From the NCBI GenBank assembly GCA_019914945.1, contig CM034113.1, positions 4,506,850 to 4,570,849 on the forward strand: DNA of 64,000 bases, given 5' to 3'. The notes beneath the pieces were generated by a model, which made no database searches, had not been told where the DNA came from, and saw only the letters and a program-made list of their open reading frames with translations. This document shows positions 46,194 through 57,130 of the stretch, one piece after another (the stretch's first letter is position 1; each line of letters starts with the position of its first letter). Origin of the DNA: Typha latifolia (lineage: Eukaryota > Streptophyta > Magnoliopsida > Poales > Typhaceae). The position numbers were made by a program, and so were the translations under genes.

Positions 46194-46844
46194 CTATAAC
46201 CATTGAGTGCTAAGGACAATGTTCGCTCCTAGCAGTGCCAACGGATACATATCCATAATGATGTCATGTCTTTGCACCCGTATACCGACCTGGTGACATA
46301 AGCTCTCTGCCTTAAGCTTCATGTCATCTCTAATAACAACATCAAACCCCGTGGTCGGTTCAGCATCCAAGCCCAATCTCCTTACTAACCTCTCATCTAG
46401 AAAGTTGTGTGTACTCTCGGAATCAATGAGGATATGCACACAATACTTTCTAACAAGTCCGTCTACCCGTAGTGTCCTCGGCGCAGAAGTACCCGAATAT
46501 GTATGTATCGATATTTTTACTTGGATATCTTCCTCCGCGCCATCCTCAACGGCCTCCTCATGGACCTCCTCTAAATACTCTTCATCACCAACCACCTCAT
46601 CGTCCTCCTCGAGACCGTCGATGAGCATCACACTCCCGATTGGTTTGGAACACCGATGACCGGGGGTGAAACGTTCATCGCATCGAAAGCGAAGGACCTT
46701 CGCTCTTCGCTCCTCCACCTGGGTAGGTGTGAGAGTTCGAACGGGGGATCTTGTGCCTCCTCTAACATCAAAAGAAGGTCTCAAAGATGGTCGTGGTCTT
46801 GTACTAGCAGCCATTGTCTTTGAACTTGTAGAATTTCCAGCCAA
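46194..46844 (-). pseudogene. chromovirus gag end and protease
   Basis: An open frame of 216 codons carries a CCHC-like finger written as FRCDERFTPGHRC (about residues 52-64) and an acidic stretch. The aspartic protease site follows as HILIDSESTHNFLDE. The usual form is DSGSTHNF; the Gly is Glu here, which should disable the enzyme. Confidence 0.75.
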
Positions 46845-46849
46845 TGTTC

Positions 46850-47963
46850 TAAGCGCAAATCGCCCATCTCAGTTGCCCCAACTTGTTTTTGCTACCATCT
46901 TAAGAGCCTTATGCTTTTGCTCTATCCTCACGGCCTTCTCAAAGACCTCCTCAAGAGTGATAGGACAAAGAGCATGAACATCCGCCTATATCTCATCCCG
47001 CAGCCTTAAAATGATGTGCTCATCAATGTCGGTTCGGGCCAAGGTGACTCACAATGACTACTAACTCTTTCAAATTCAGCTTAATACTCCAAAACGGTCA
47101 TCCTCTGAACCATCTTACTTAATGTGGCAGCAAAATCTTCATATGCCACTATCTCAAATCTGCGTGTAAACCTCCTATAAAAGTCAGCCCAACTGGTAAA
47201 TCCTCCACCATGAATAATTGATCGATACCAATGCAATGCCGTTCCTTGGAGGTGAAAGCTTGCCATCAGGACCTTTGTGCCCTCAGCTGCCCCTTGACAA
47301 TCAAAATATTGCTCCACTTGAAACACCCAATGCGTTAGATCACTGTCTTGAAATTTTAAAAAGTCTAAGCATGCGGTTCTCCCTCGAATAGCATTGTCGG
47401 GTTCGCAAAAGATCTTTGGTTCAGGTTTGAACCTTTGTGCATGTTGATCTCCTTATCTAAATCCTCGAGTACATCCATCACCATCTCCAAAGGGATTAAC
47501 CTCATTCTCAAAGTGCCAATCCTCCTCATCGACGAAGCACACTTGTGCCGCTCGCCTCTCAGGTTCCACCACCGCTAGTCATGGGTTTTGTAACGGAGGT
47601 GGAGAATGATATGTAGGCAGAGGTAAAAGAGGATTATTTATACTAACATGTTGCACCTAGACCTGTGGGGTATCGGTTCGGTGTGGTCCCACCGCTGGTC
47701 CTTCTTGAGGAATCGATCTTCGTTGAGGAGACGACGAAGCCGATCGGTTCATGACATATTCCTTTAAAGCATTACAATCATTCTGCATTGCATCAACTCT
47801 ATGCAGCAATATTTAGAACATGCCCCTAAGTTCACACCCATGGACGTTGATTGACTCGGTCCACCATGGTTGCTCCAAAGGAATCAGCCTCATGGTTAGG
47901 GTTATCATGGATTGAGTCTTTCCTTGTTGGTGTGCTCTCCATTGGTCTCCTTGTTGATGTCAT
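46850..47963 (-). pseudogene. chromovirus gag
   Basis: The likely start is ATG at 47963 (MTSTRRPMESTP). The core gag segment is 47081-47326, with VEQYFDCQGAAEGTKVLMAS, LQGTALHWYR and FYRRFTRRFE. Stops and shifts interrupt the region between. The segment DLTHWVFQVEQYFDC runs into this frame from upstream. Confidence 0.7.
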
Positions 47964-48005
47964 CTTCCTTGTTTCTACCATTAATGGAGGTCTGAGGTTC
48001 GACTG

Positions 48006-48017
48006 GCTCTGATACCA
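48006..48017 (-). other. primer-binding site, chromovirus
   Basis: On the minus strand it reads TGGTATCAGAGC, an exact match to the initiator-methionine tRNA site. It lies next to the 5' LTR with one base between. Confidence 0.85.
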
Positions 48018-48018
48018 T

Positions 48019-48846
48019 TGATAGGCTACAAAATGATTCTTTCAAGATCTAGATTTATTGTAGGAAGCAGTCTGCACAACCAAGAGAAAATATTTACTAA
48101 ATATTATTTCATAGTTAGAAAATTATGAAGCAAAGTGGAATCGATCTGTAACTCCCTAATATACATTTTTTGTACTCACATATTCGAAATACAATAGGGA
48201 CAAAATTATAATTTAGTGCGGATAATGGTGGTAGTGACGGGTGGAGTGGACGTTAGGATTATGAATGATAATGGAGATGAGGGTGGATGGGTGATGTTGT
48301 TTAAGGGATAAAGACGAAGGGGAAGAAGTGGTCGAGATCCCAAGGAAGAGGGAGGACTCGACAGACGAGGGGATTAGAAGTTAGATTAGACCTTGCCAAT
48401 GATAGAGGTGGTAGATTGGTGAAGAGGGAGGAGGGAGATTAGGGTAGAGAGAATAGAGAGAAGATAGGAGGCAAGAAACCAATAATCCAATTGCATAATA
48501 ATTTTGGCTGTCATCTACACTTTTATAGAGGCTAGCCAACAAGCTAAAATAATAATTATTAACCCTAATTCTAGAAGATTCTCGCCGATCACATTTGAAC
48601 GCGTTCGATTGCGTTCGAACGCACAAAAGGCATTCTCTGTCGATGCAATGCGATTCAGGTGTTCGAACGCGCCCGACTGCGTTCGAATGCCCATTTCACG
48701 TTCTTTGTATTTACAAACCTAATGCAGGCGTTTGCAAATGCGTTCGAGCGCGCCCCCAACTGCGTTCAAACGCGACCTATAGTAAATTTATTTTAATGAA
48801 AATAAATAACTAATGTAATAAGAAAAGACCCTAACTAAATGTATCA
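48019..48846 (-). mobile_element. chromovirus 5' LTR
   Basis: It runs from tgataggctac to aaatgtatca in plus coordinates and is 828 bp long. On the minus strand there is a palindrome cluster (48592-48770), then a TATA box CTATAAAA at 48521-48528. The right flank is TCATC (48847-48851) against TCCTC on the other side, a 4-of-5 target duplication. Confidence 0.85.
48521..48770 (-). promoter_or_regulatory. palindrome cluster and TATA box, chromovirus 5' LTR
   Basis: There is a perfect GCGTTCGAACGC at 48611-48622, and further sites at about 48658-48675, 48679-48690 and 48738-48750. The perfect site is about 83 bp from the TATA box. Confidence 0.65.
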
Positions 48847-49181
48847 TCATCCCTCTTCACCTCTAAATTATCAATTCATCGTCACCATTATCCATTCTCT
48901 ATGCCATCTCCATCACATTTACAACCCGATCCACCCGTGCTACCCTCTAAATAGTAATCAACACAACACCCGCACCACCGTCTGCTTTCCATCTACAATT
49001 GACCTAAATCTAATCTGAATCTAACAAGGGTTTGAATACTAAAGACATAGATTGAAAAGTTAGTAAGCTATTCCAAGCCAGTTTTGTAATTTTGTAGCAT
49101 TAGGAGAATATTTGGGGAATATTCTCTCTCGACTGTGCAGAACTGTTGTGATTCCGATTGACCCCAACTCGGTTTGTATCA
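48847..49181 (+). mobile_element. solo LTR split by the chromovirus, right part
   Basis: It ends with ctcggtttgtatca at 49181 and is followed by CAAAG. With the left part it makes an LTR of about 0.8 kb. Confidence 0.75.
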
Positions 49182-49186
49182 CAAAG

Positions 49187-50197
49187 TGTTAAGATAGCTA
49201 TCGACATATGTCAATGTGCTAAGCTACATTAGAGATAATCATCATCCATCTGAGGAGTCGAACCAAAGTTTCTACATCAACACCTACATTGCACGACGAC
49301 CTTGCGAGTTTGATCCACATCGAGAGTTAAGGACAATTAACGAGGAGCGATCTATACCACCAAGTAGTTCATCTATGTGAAAAATTTGAGCAAGAGAAGG
49401 ACTTTAATCAAAGATATCATCAAGAGTACGATAAGAGTGATTGTAAGAGAATCTTATATATACGGTTAAGTGTAAAATTGATTGACCCGAAAAAGATATC
49501 TATGGTGTTTTTTCTCTCTATGCAAGAGAGGATTTCATGTTAAAAACTTGTGGCCATGTGTTTTCCTTAGCATGAATTTGGTCATTGACATTTATCACCA
49601 TTAACACACTTGTGTTTGAGATTTTTATCTGTCACTAGGGTGCTTACTAAAGAGAGGCGATCTAATTCACAAGAATAATTAGACAAGTGGTTTATGTTCA
49701 AGAGATTACTTAAACACTACGACATTGGAGTGTTAGGGGAGGTTGTAAGTAAATCTTATTTTTATTGCTTTGTAAAACAAATCCATCGATTTTATGTGGA
49801 TCTACGGTACTTTTATTCACGACCGACTGAGAGGTTTTGTTTTCCTATTTGCTCTCAACTTTAAATTCACTACTCTTACTTATTTTTCAAAATGAAACTT
49901 GAGTTTCAGAATGGACCTCCCAAAAAGGATGTAGAGAACCTCGGAAGGACTGCAGCATAACTGAAACGCACAATATAAAAATGGACCATTTAGTAAAAAG
50001 TTGAAATTTCAGCATGCAAAAATTGCTGGCAATGCAACAAATAGGCAATCTTGTTAAACGTACACAAGTCAAAGCTTTCTCAATACTTTCTTCTCCTGAC
50101 TAAATAAGAGTTATGAGCCATCAGACTATTCAATAACATCTATGGACTAAAACAAAGATAAATAATCCCAATACGCAACTAAAATGAAATGAAGTGA
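49187..50197. other. intergenic, no gene seen
   Basis: No coding or terminal repeat structure can be supported. The stretch 49440-49800 has phrases resembling old retroelement ends (gaatcttatatatacgg, then gtgttaggggagg), but I cannot place it in a family. The 3' end region of the small gene begins just to the right. Confidence 0.3.
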
Positions 50198-50869
50198 CTA
50201 TTCTTCACCCACTACAGGATAAATTACTTTACAAACTAAATCGAGCCAATTATCTGCGGTCCAAGTTTTTGATTTCTCAAGGCACCAAATGATGGCGTTA
50301 TGAATCAAAACAATCAGACTGCATCAACAGCAAGAGGGAAAAAAAAAAGTAAGGTAAGAAGACATCATACTTGAATGCAGTAGCCACAGGACCCACTCCA
50401 ATAACCGCAGCCAATACAATCTCTCTGACTAACCCCTTGTATCATCACATAGATGACTCACTAAGAAGTGGAAATTTAAGGAAGAACAAGTTCTAAACAT
50501 CAAGAAACATACCAGAATCTTGCTTGCCACCGTCGCAGCACCGACAAAGATGGCTCGCCGTAGCAATCTATCTGCAAGGTTACCACCCATTGAGTAGAGG
50601 ATCGGCTCTTGGAGATCTCCAAGGCTTTCCTCAGAAGAAGACTCCTTGGAGGAAGCGCAAGGGAGAGTAGGAGGAGGCCTGCTACTGAGTGTGGGATTTG
50701 GAGAGGCGACAATGTAGAGGTGGAGAAGTGGTTCGAAGGGTTTTATGAAGGGTTTTGCCGAGGTTTGCGGTTTTGGGTAGAGATGAGATAGGAAGTAGCG
50801 GTTTTGGGAATCGGAGTGCGGGAGAGAAAGGATTCCGGCGGAGAAAGTTGGGAGATTGGAGAGTGCCAT
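50198..50869 (-). CDS. three-exon gene, small probable plastid protein with a membrane segment
   Basis: I do not recognise the family. My model is exon 1 50869-50513, exon 2 50420-50371 (only 50 nt) and exon 3 50318-50198. Total 528 nt, 175 residues plus TAG. Splice sites read CTG/GTATGT, GTCAGAGAG/ATTG, TTCAA/GTATGA and GATGCAG/TCTG. With these joints the frame is kept with no stop; other acceptors near 50420 lead to stops or a frame unlike the rest. Exon 1 starts MALSNLPTFSAG and is rich in Ser, Pro and basic residues with few acidic ones, as in a chloroplast transit peptide. A more acidic stretch (SSEESLGDLQEP) and a basic helix (ADRLLRRAIFVGAATVASK) follow. Exons 2 and 3 encode a hydrophobic segment (IVLAAVIGVGPVATAF), then IVLIHNAIIWCLEK and the tail VIYPVVGEE. 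It could be a thylakoid or envelope protein. It is the only clear small host gene here; transcript data would settle the exons. Confidence 0.65.
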
Positions 50870-51467
50870 AAAATGGAGTAGCCAACGATTGAAGAATTTG
50901 AAAGGTTTTCATTTTCGCACGGCTTTTATTGGGCGATTTGCAACATAAACTACCCATTTTAACTTCACCCAAACTTTTTTTAAAATATCAAAATTACCCG
51001 TGCACCAATATTGAGTATATCTTGATGCATTAAATGCAGGAAGATATTATTTGTAGATTAAGAAAAATCTAATTATTATTTTCGTAATCCTTCTTCTCCA
51101 AATTGTAAACTATCCAAAATATTACTATCTTCCTCGCCAATGAGAGCTCTCCTTTTCTTGAAGCCACCTTTGAGAATTGTAAACTATACAAAACATTACT
51201 ATCTTCCTTGCCAATGAGCTTTCCTTTTCTTGAACCCACTTTTGTACACGGCTAATTGAACTAGTGCACGCAGCCGGGCCTTCTCCTTTCTTTTGCTGAA
51301 GAATCAGAGAGTATGAAGCTTACGCAAGTCTCCTTATTTTTATTTCCCATTTGTAACATTAAGTTTCTTGTTGATGAATTAATTCATTTATATTAAAAGT
51401 AGAGAAAGAGAACAAGTGGACTTGTTGGAAGAGGTATTACTTAAAATCGGGCTTAGTTTTTTTTTAT
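50870..51467. other. upstream region of the small gene, then AT-rich intergenic DNA
   Basis: Just upstream of the start, the minus strand shows a CT-rich leader but no clear TATA box that I can defend. Two near-identical phrases (aaactatccaaaatattactatcttcc and aaactatacaaaacattactatcttcc) start at about 51108 and 51181, a direct repeat of about 73-bp period. Confidence 0.35.
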
Positions 51468-51820
51468 GTTAAATACATTTTAACTCCCTATGCTTATGCC
51501 TAAAATTACTTTACCTCATGTACTTCAAAAAGTTTCAAATCAGTTCCTATACTTATCATTAAAGTGAAACCGTTAGTTTTTTCGTTAAACTTAACTAAAT
51601 AACATCAAAATGTCCCTATTGTGTTTAATAGAGAAGACATGCAGATTTTAATATCATACAGCAAAATTACCAAAATACCCATGATACTCGGTTAAATTTA
51701 ACAGAAAAACTAATGGTCTCACTTTAGTCATAAGTATAGAGACTAGTTTGAGATTTTTTTAAAGTACACGGAGATAAAATAATTTTGGGCATAAGTACAT
51801 GGGGATAAAATATATTTAAC
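51468..51820. repeat. foldback (MITE-like) element, 353 bp
   Basis: The left arm (gttaaatacattttaac, then ctatgcttatgcc, then aaaattac) and the right arm (ggcataagtacatgggg, then ataaaatatatttaac) are imperfect inverted repeats, about 130 bp each, around a loop of about 90 bp. There is no coding capacity. I could not define a target duplication. Confidence 0.55.
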
Positions 51821-52059
51821 CATTTTTTTATTCTGAATATGTGGATAATACTTTGGTTGGTTTGTTTATTATGCAAATATTCTCTTTTCTTATACATCCC
51901 ATTGATAAGGAAAATTGACCTAAGAATTCAAATACTGAAAATGAATATCAAACACAAGAAGAGAAGAAGGTTAAAGGTTCTCCAATACTCTCAACTGTAG
52001 TTTCACATTGCTTTTCATGACATAGTACTTATTATATATTTATATATCATTAAGAATAT
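51821..52059. other. intergenic, AT-rich
   Basis: Nothing recognisable; simple AT-rich sequence between two foldback repeats. Confidence 0.3.
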
Positions 52060-52264
52060 GGATAATTATTTCTTTACCCTCTGAATTATTACTCTTTTCG
52101 ACAATGAGCCCTTAAATTATTTTTGGTACATAATGACCCTTTGAACTACTAAAAATATATGACTTGATTCCTTCTATTAGAAGGTCATTATGTACCAAAA
52201 ATAAAAGTTTAGAGGGTCATTGATAGAAAATGATGATAATATTGGGAGTGAAAAGAAATTATCC
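52060..52264. repeat. foldback MITE, 205 bp, with likely 10-bp target duplication
   Basis: Ends are ggataattatttcttt and aaagaaattatcc (inverted, one base different). A second inner inverted pair, tttggtacataatgacc and ggtcattatgtaccaaa, is perfect. Flanks are TTAAGAATAT on the left (52050-52059) and TTAAAAAATAT on the right (52265-52275). A duplication of 9-10 bp fits Mutator-like MITEs, but the match is imperfect and AT-rich. Confidence 0.6.
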
Positions 52265-54602
52265 TTAAAAAATATATTTAGTGTATCTATAGAATATGAA
52301 GTATATTTACGATATATATATATATAAGTTTCTTTTTATTACAGAGTACTACGTAGTATATATATGGATTATAAAAAGTAATTTATCAATTTTAAATTAC
52401 ACCGTGACATTCTCAAACATAATCGTCAAAGTGACATTCTCAAACTTAAAAGAGGATTACAAATTCATTACAGAGTTAATGCTTCTTAATTCTTTATCTT
52501 AGTCACGCAAAATACAATATTTAAAGGATTTAGGTTTTCTTGTCCAAAATAAATAAAATAAATAAAGTACTTCAATACTTATTGGACACTAAAATATCAT
52601 CTATGCTAAGCAATGTATACAGATTGTGTTGGAAAAAAAAAATGGATATACAGCAAGCACCCAATAGATTCACTTAAAATAGAAAATTCTTGATTTCATA
52701 AAAGAGCAATCTAAGTACCTCGATCTTTCTTTTTAAGCTTTCTCATGTAATCTTACAATTAATAACAAAAGGCTTCATACATATTTCAGACTTGGTGAAT
52801 TATGTTTCTTTTGGCATAGTAAGCTTTATGATGGAACCACACCATACTTTGGTTGCATGGCATATTAGACTGTCTTCGCAGCGGGCCTAATATTAAAGTG
52901 CAAACATAGTCATTAGCTATACCAACTTTTCTAATGGATAATTTAATTAAGGCTTAATTATAGCTTTCCCCTTATATTTTTACGAGTATCACTTTTGCCC
53001 CCCTTGAACTATAAAAGCGTAGAAATACCTACCTAAATTTTTGAAAAACTATTATAACATCTATCTATTAGCCTTTTGTGAGTTAAAACTCATATGCTAA
53101 GCTTATGAACTGAATTACTCTCGTAAAAGTTAAAAAATAATTCTTAAACAATTTTGCCCTCATCCCCTTTCCTTAAACTGAACTAAAAAGGCACTTGCTC
53201 TCTTCTTTCTCAAGTCCTTCCCCAAATTATCTTCCTCATCGATCTTCTCTGATGTATGCATCTCCCGTCTTTTCTAAAGTATGAGTTATACTTTGACATC
53301 CTTCAAAATTGAGAGGGAAAAGTTTAGATGAGAGTTCCGCATGGCGATGAAAGTAATGGATTAAAGAAGAAGAAGATGGGACTAAAAGAGAGAAAAATGA
53401 AGCTTTACCTTGCGTGTCTCTTGTTCTCTCAACTACCAGATGCGACAACATTTGGGTAAGGTGAAAGATAGAGCATCCAATCGATATTGTCTAAGAGTAG
53501 ATATATAATTTTAAGTTATCACTAATAAAACCTATTATTTTCCTCCAACAATATAGGGATAAAAATTTTATGGTATCTATTTATGACATTTAATGTGTTT
53601 TAGTTTTTTAAGGTTGTGTTCACATATAAAATAGAGTAGAATATGAATAGCAAATGGCAATTTGTTATTACCGAAATAAGAGATTTATTTTACGAATAAC
53701 AATTCATATGTTTACTTGTATTATAAAATAAGGGCATAAAAATTACTTTTGATGTGATATAAAGTAAATAAGAAAGATAGAAGAAAATTATTAAAATATC
53801 TTTCAATTTAATTTAAAATATATTAATGGGAAAGATAGAGAAAAAAATAATATATAATAGGTATGCTATGCATGCACCGAATAGTGTATTATTATGCATT
53901 ATCATTTTTTACCCACTTATCAGTGTGCATTACTATGGTGAGAGTATACATATGAATTTACGTCGGTAGGTAATTAATGAATTATTGTTGTCAAACAAAA
54001 TCACGCATTATCATATTTTATACACCTACCCGCGTGCATTAGTATAGTTGTCGCCTACTCTTACTTATTTTTCACTTTCCAACTTGAGTTCGAATTTGAT
54101 AGTTTAAGTAGTATTTAGTTTTTTTTAATCCTTGTAGACCTAGTGTTTCAGTTTTCTAATATAATTTTGAAATTGGTTTTCTAAGTATAATAGACCAAGT
54201 TTAATTCGGATTTGAACTTTGTCTTTAGACTTGGATTTTGGCTTTCACCTTTTATATCTCTAAATCCAATCAATGTAGGAATCCTATCTCTCTTATTAAA
54301 TATTTCAATGTTATGTATAATTGTTTGATTTTTTTGTGTTTTCTCCATTTTGTACGATATAATTCTTTGTTACCTGTAAATTCTTACTTTTTAAATTTTT
54401 ATCAAAGTTTTTTTTGAAAATTATCAATGCCAATTGTAAGAGTTACTTTTATTCCTGACCTACATTAGAGTTCAGGGTTTAGAGGGAAGGGCGCATAAAT
54501 AGCCATAAAGAGAGTAGTATTACACTCTACTAGAGTAAGCAAGCTGCTATCAAGTTAAAATAGCAGTTACAGAGCTGGTTGAGATTTATTAAAGAGCATT
54601 GT
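52265..54602. other. intergenic, no gene seen
   Basis: AT-rich. A stretch at 52945-53090 has the style of a MITE arm (aattatagctttcccctt, then cttttgcccccct), but no second arm is visible. A (TA)-rich tract lies at 52310-52330. The two phrases catgcaccgaatagtg and tgcattatcat recur at 53880-54050 in diverged form. The last 160 bp should include the 3' untranslated part of the kinase gene. Confidence 0.35.
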
Positions 54603-56114
54603 TTAAAAGTTGTTGCCAAATTGTCTCTCCTGATCACTGCCCTTCATCCTAATAATATCAAGTAACTCCTCCAGATGAGCATTCTTTTTCATCTCTTTCT
54701 GTAGTCGGAGGTTGAGATCATCGACAGTCTGCTGCAAGCCATTCAAATACGCCATTAGCTCATGCTCCCTCTGCTCCCTTGCTTCAACATCCATGCAACC
54801 ACAACGTGCCAGCACATTCATCACCATTCCTCTCTGCAAATCTAAGCTGCCAAGGAGACAAACCAAGTTAGGAACCAACATTTGCTTGAAGATTGACGAG
54901 GATGGTATAACTTCGCATGCTACGTGAGCCATGCCCTCGTTCTTGTCTCCTTGATCTCTTTCTTCTCCTTTTTGATCATGTACAACAACCTTGTTTTCCA
55001 TTTTCTCTTGGCCCTGATAGCTGGGGTAAATTGGATCTAGTTCAAGTCCATCTTCATTAAAATTCCAACCGCTCACCCTTCGATGTTTTATGAGTGGAGA
55101 CATCGATTCAACGTCTTTATGATCAATCTCGATATTAGAGCACTTCGTTATACTTGTAGTACTCTTGTTCCTCTCCTCCACTGAGGGCACCACTTGAAGA
55201 ACGTTCTTGACTAAGTAATCCGGTGACTTGCAGTTCTTGAAAAAGGGATGCCGAAGAAGCTTGTCGGCCGACGGCCTCTTGGAGGGGTCGTGAGAGAGGC
55301 AAGAGGCCACCATATCCTTGAACGCTTTCGAGAACTTCTTCTTCTTGATGTCCTTGTTGTTCTTGTCATGGGCATCCTCGATCCGCAGGCGGTTCGTGAT
55401 CCTCATCATGAGCGACTTCGAGAGCGGGAGGTGGGACAGCGGTGGGCGGCCGTGAGCAAGCTCGAGCGCGGTGATGCCGAACGACCATATGTCAGCCTTG
55501 ATGCCGTACCCGACGTGGGAGTGGATCACCTCAGGAGCCATCCAGTATGGAGTCCCGGCCATGTCGTTGAAGAACGAAGAGGAAGTTAGCGATACATGAA
55601 TGGAGGCGTTCGACGGCTGCGACTCGTATATCGACGCGGAGACCCCGAAGTCAGCGAGCTTGATGGAGCCGTCGGTGTCGACGAGGATGTTCCCCGCCTT
55701 GATGTCGCGGTGGATGTGGCCTTGCCCGTGGAGGTAGGAGAGGGCGTGGAGGACCTCCTTGAGGACAACCGCGATGCATTGCTCAGGGAGGCCGTCTGGG
55801 TACGAAGAGGATATGATGGAGTGCAACGACCCGGCCGCCATGAACGGCATGACCACCCATAGATTGCTGTCGACGGTGAAGGAGCAGTGCGCGCGGAGGA
55901 TGTTGGGGTGGGAGAGCAGCGCCATCGCCTTGGCTTCGCGCCGCACGTCATCAAGGTTTGCGCGAGACCTCTCGAGATCAATGGACTTGATTGCAACGAT
56001 TGCCGAGTCCATCGGCAGGCAAGCAGCCTTGTAAACCACTGCACTTACTCCACTGCCTACTTCGCAGAGAAGCTTGTAGGACTTCGAATCAAGAGGGTAC
56101 ATTTTTCTAGCCAT
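54603..56114 (-). CDS. BLUS1: BLUS1-like STE20/GCK protein kinase
   Basis: A single open frame of 503 codons, close to the length I recall for Arabidopsis BLUS1 (about 490). The kinase domain spans about residues 13-292: glycine loop VGSGVSAVVYKA (19-30), VAIK Lys43, HRDIKAGN with Asp137, DFG at 155-157, and the activation segment GTPYWMAPE (187-195), which is the GCK/STE20 form. The C-terminal region has RRVSGWNF at 345-352. Its Ser348 lines up, also in number, with the Ser348 of BLUS1 that phototropins phosphorylate. The end (about 445-495) is a coiled coil rich in Glu and Leu. In Arabidopsis BLUS1 acts in guard cells between phototropin and the plasma-membrane proton pump, giving blue-light stomatal opening. 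The gene is intronless and its 5' half is much richer in GC. No retroelement lies inside it. Paralogues of the same subfamily exist, so exact orthology is unproven. Confidence 0.9.
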   Translation of the reverse strand: MARKMYPLDSKSYKLLCEVGSGVSAVVYKAACLPMDSAIVAIKSIDLERSRANLDDVRREAKAMALLSHPNILRAHCSFTVDSNLWVVMPFMAAGSLHSIISSSYPDGLPEQCIAVVLKEVLHALSYLHGQGHIHRDIKAGNILVDTDGSIKLADFGVSASIYESQPSNASIHVSLTSSSFFNDMAGTPYWMAPEVIHSHVGYGIKADIWSFGITALELAHGRPPLSHLPLSKSLMMRITNRLRIEDAHDKNNKDIKKKKFSKAFKDMVASCLSHDPSKRPSADKLLRHPFFKNCKSPDYLVKNVLQVVPSVEERNKSTTSITKCSNIEIDHKDVESMSPLIKHRRVSGWNFNEDGLELDPIYPSYQGQEKMENKVVVHDQKGEERDQGDKNEGMAHVACEVIPSSSIFKQMLVPNLVCLLGSLDLQRGMVMNVLARCGCMDVEAREQREHELMAYLNGLQQTVDDLNLRLQKEMKKNAHLEELLDIIRMKGSDQERQFGNNF

Positions 56115-56899
56115 TGCCAGGAGTACTACTTTTCATTTGTTTCAGTTTGGATGCCTCTTATAAGGCTTTTCCATGAATGGGAAGGCATAAAGAGTTCCTT
56201 GGTAGGTATGGCATCCTTTGTATTCACACAGGTGGAGGGTTCGTTTTGCTACACAGCATATCGATAGTTTCATGTGAGAAGGGGTAGAAAGGTAGATTAT
56301 GAGGATGCTTGGTGTATGGAAGTGCCACAGAGTCATGTCTGGAACTGAGCTTCCCGTGAATATATTATATGTGGTATCTTTTGCAGGCTAGCTCCTAATT
56401 TATGGGGGAAAGGGGGCATGGATGATCGTTGTGGCCAATAATGTTGCAGTAATCACATCATGTCAGCAACTATAATAACCATCATCCATTTCTTTTCACC
56501 ACCACAAAGGATCATCTAGTTAACCAAAGTCTAAAACAAGTACCTCCATTTCAGAAATAAGTCCCAAATTAACTACCAACCAAATGAAGCAAATTAAACC
56601 AGAGACCACACTTGTTATGGAAACTGCATATAACTGAAGAACTTCCTCCTATATTTTCAAGAATAAGAATTCCGGAGATGTGATCTATTTAAGGACTACT
56701 AAATAAGTGTTAGAAGAGGTAGAAAATTCAAGAGAAGAATATTGTTCTCATGACAATTAGCATAAGATGAAATAGATAAAAACTTTAAACTTTTTTTTTT
56801 ACTTCATTTGCTTGCCATTCCATAAGACAAGACTATATATAATGGTTTACATTGCTCTGAGTTATATTACATAACTCTTCATTTTCTAACTTTTAGAGA
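56115..56899 (-). other. upstream region of the kinase gene
   Basis: Non-coding. On the minus strand the leader just before ATG is A/G-rich. A TATA-like ATATAATATATTCAC lies near 56350-56364 (minus strand), about 240 bp upstream of the start codon. I see no unambiguous regulatory site. Confidence 0.35.
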
Positions 56900-57114
56900 A
56901 CCCAAAAGGTTGTTATAATTCTAAGGCTTAGAGAAGATTAAGAGTCACCCAAAACTAAAGCACTAATGTTAAATCATTATTAAATTCTACACTAGCCAAT
57001 TAATCTAATTGACTAGTCAAATGAGCTAGTTTAATAATTCAAACTTTTCCTCTTAAACTAGATCATTTCCATGGCAAGCTTTTTCATCAATTTGGTAAAG
57101 GTATCCATCTCCAG
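56900..57114 (-). pseudogene. copia RNase H end, left part
   Basis: On the minus strand, DTFTKLMKKLAMEMI-type sequence and a stop are followed by an AGAGGAAAAGTTTGA purine-rich phrase. This matches the C-terminus and 3' end of Tnt1-like copia elements. It continues on the other side of the LINE insertion at 58112. Confidence 0.55.
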
Positions 57115-57130
57115 AGCTTGGTGAATGTCT
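57115..57130. repeat. 16-bp target duplication, left copy
   Basis: AGCTTGGTGAATGTCT, repeated at 58096-58111 on the far side of the LINE-derived insertion. Confidence 0.85.

Noticed and set aside
55248..56267. Plus-strand and off-frame ORFs over the kinase gene
   Set aside because: They are shadows of the GC-rich BLUS1-like coding frame.
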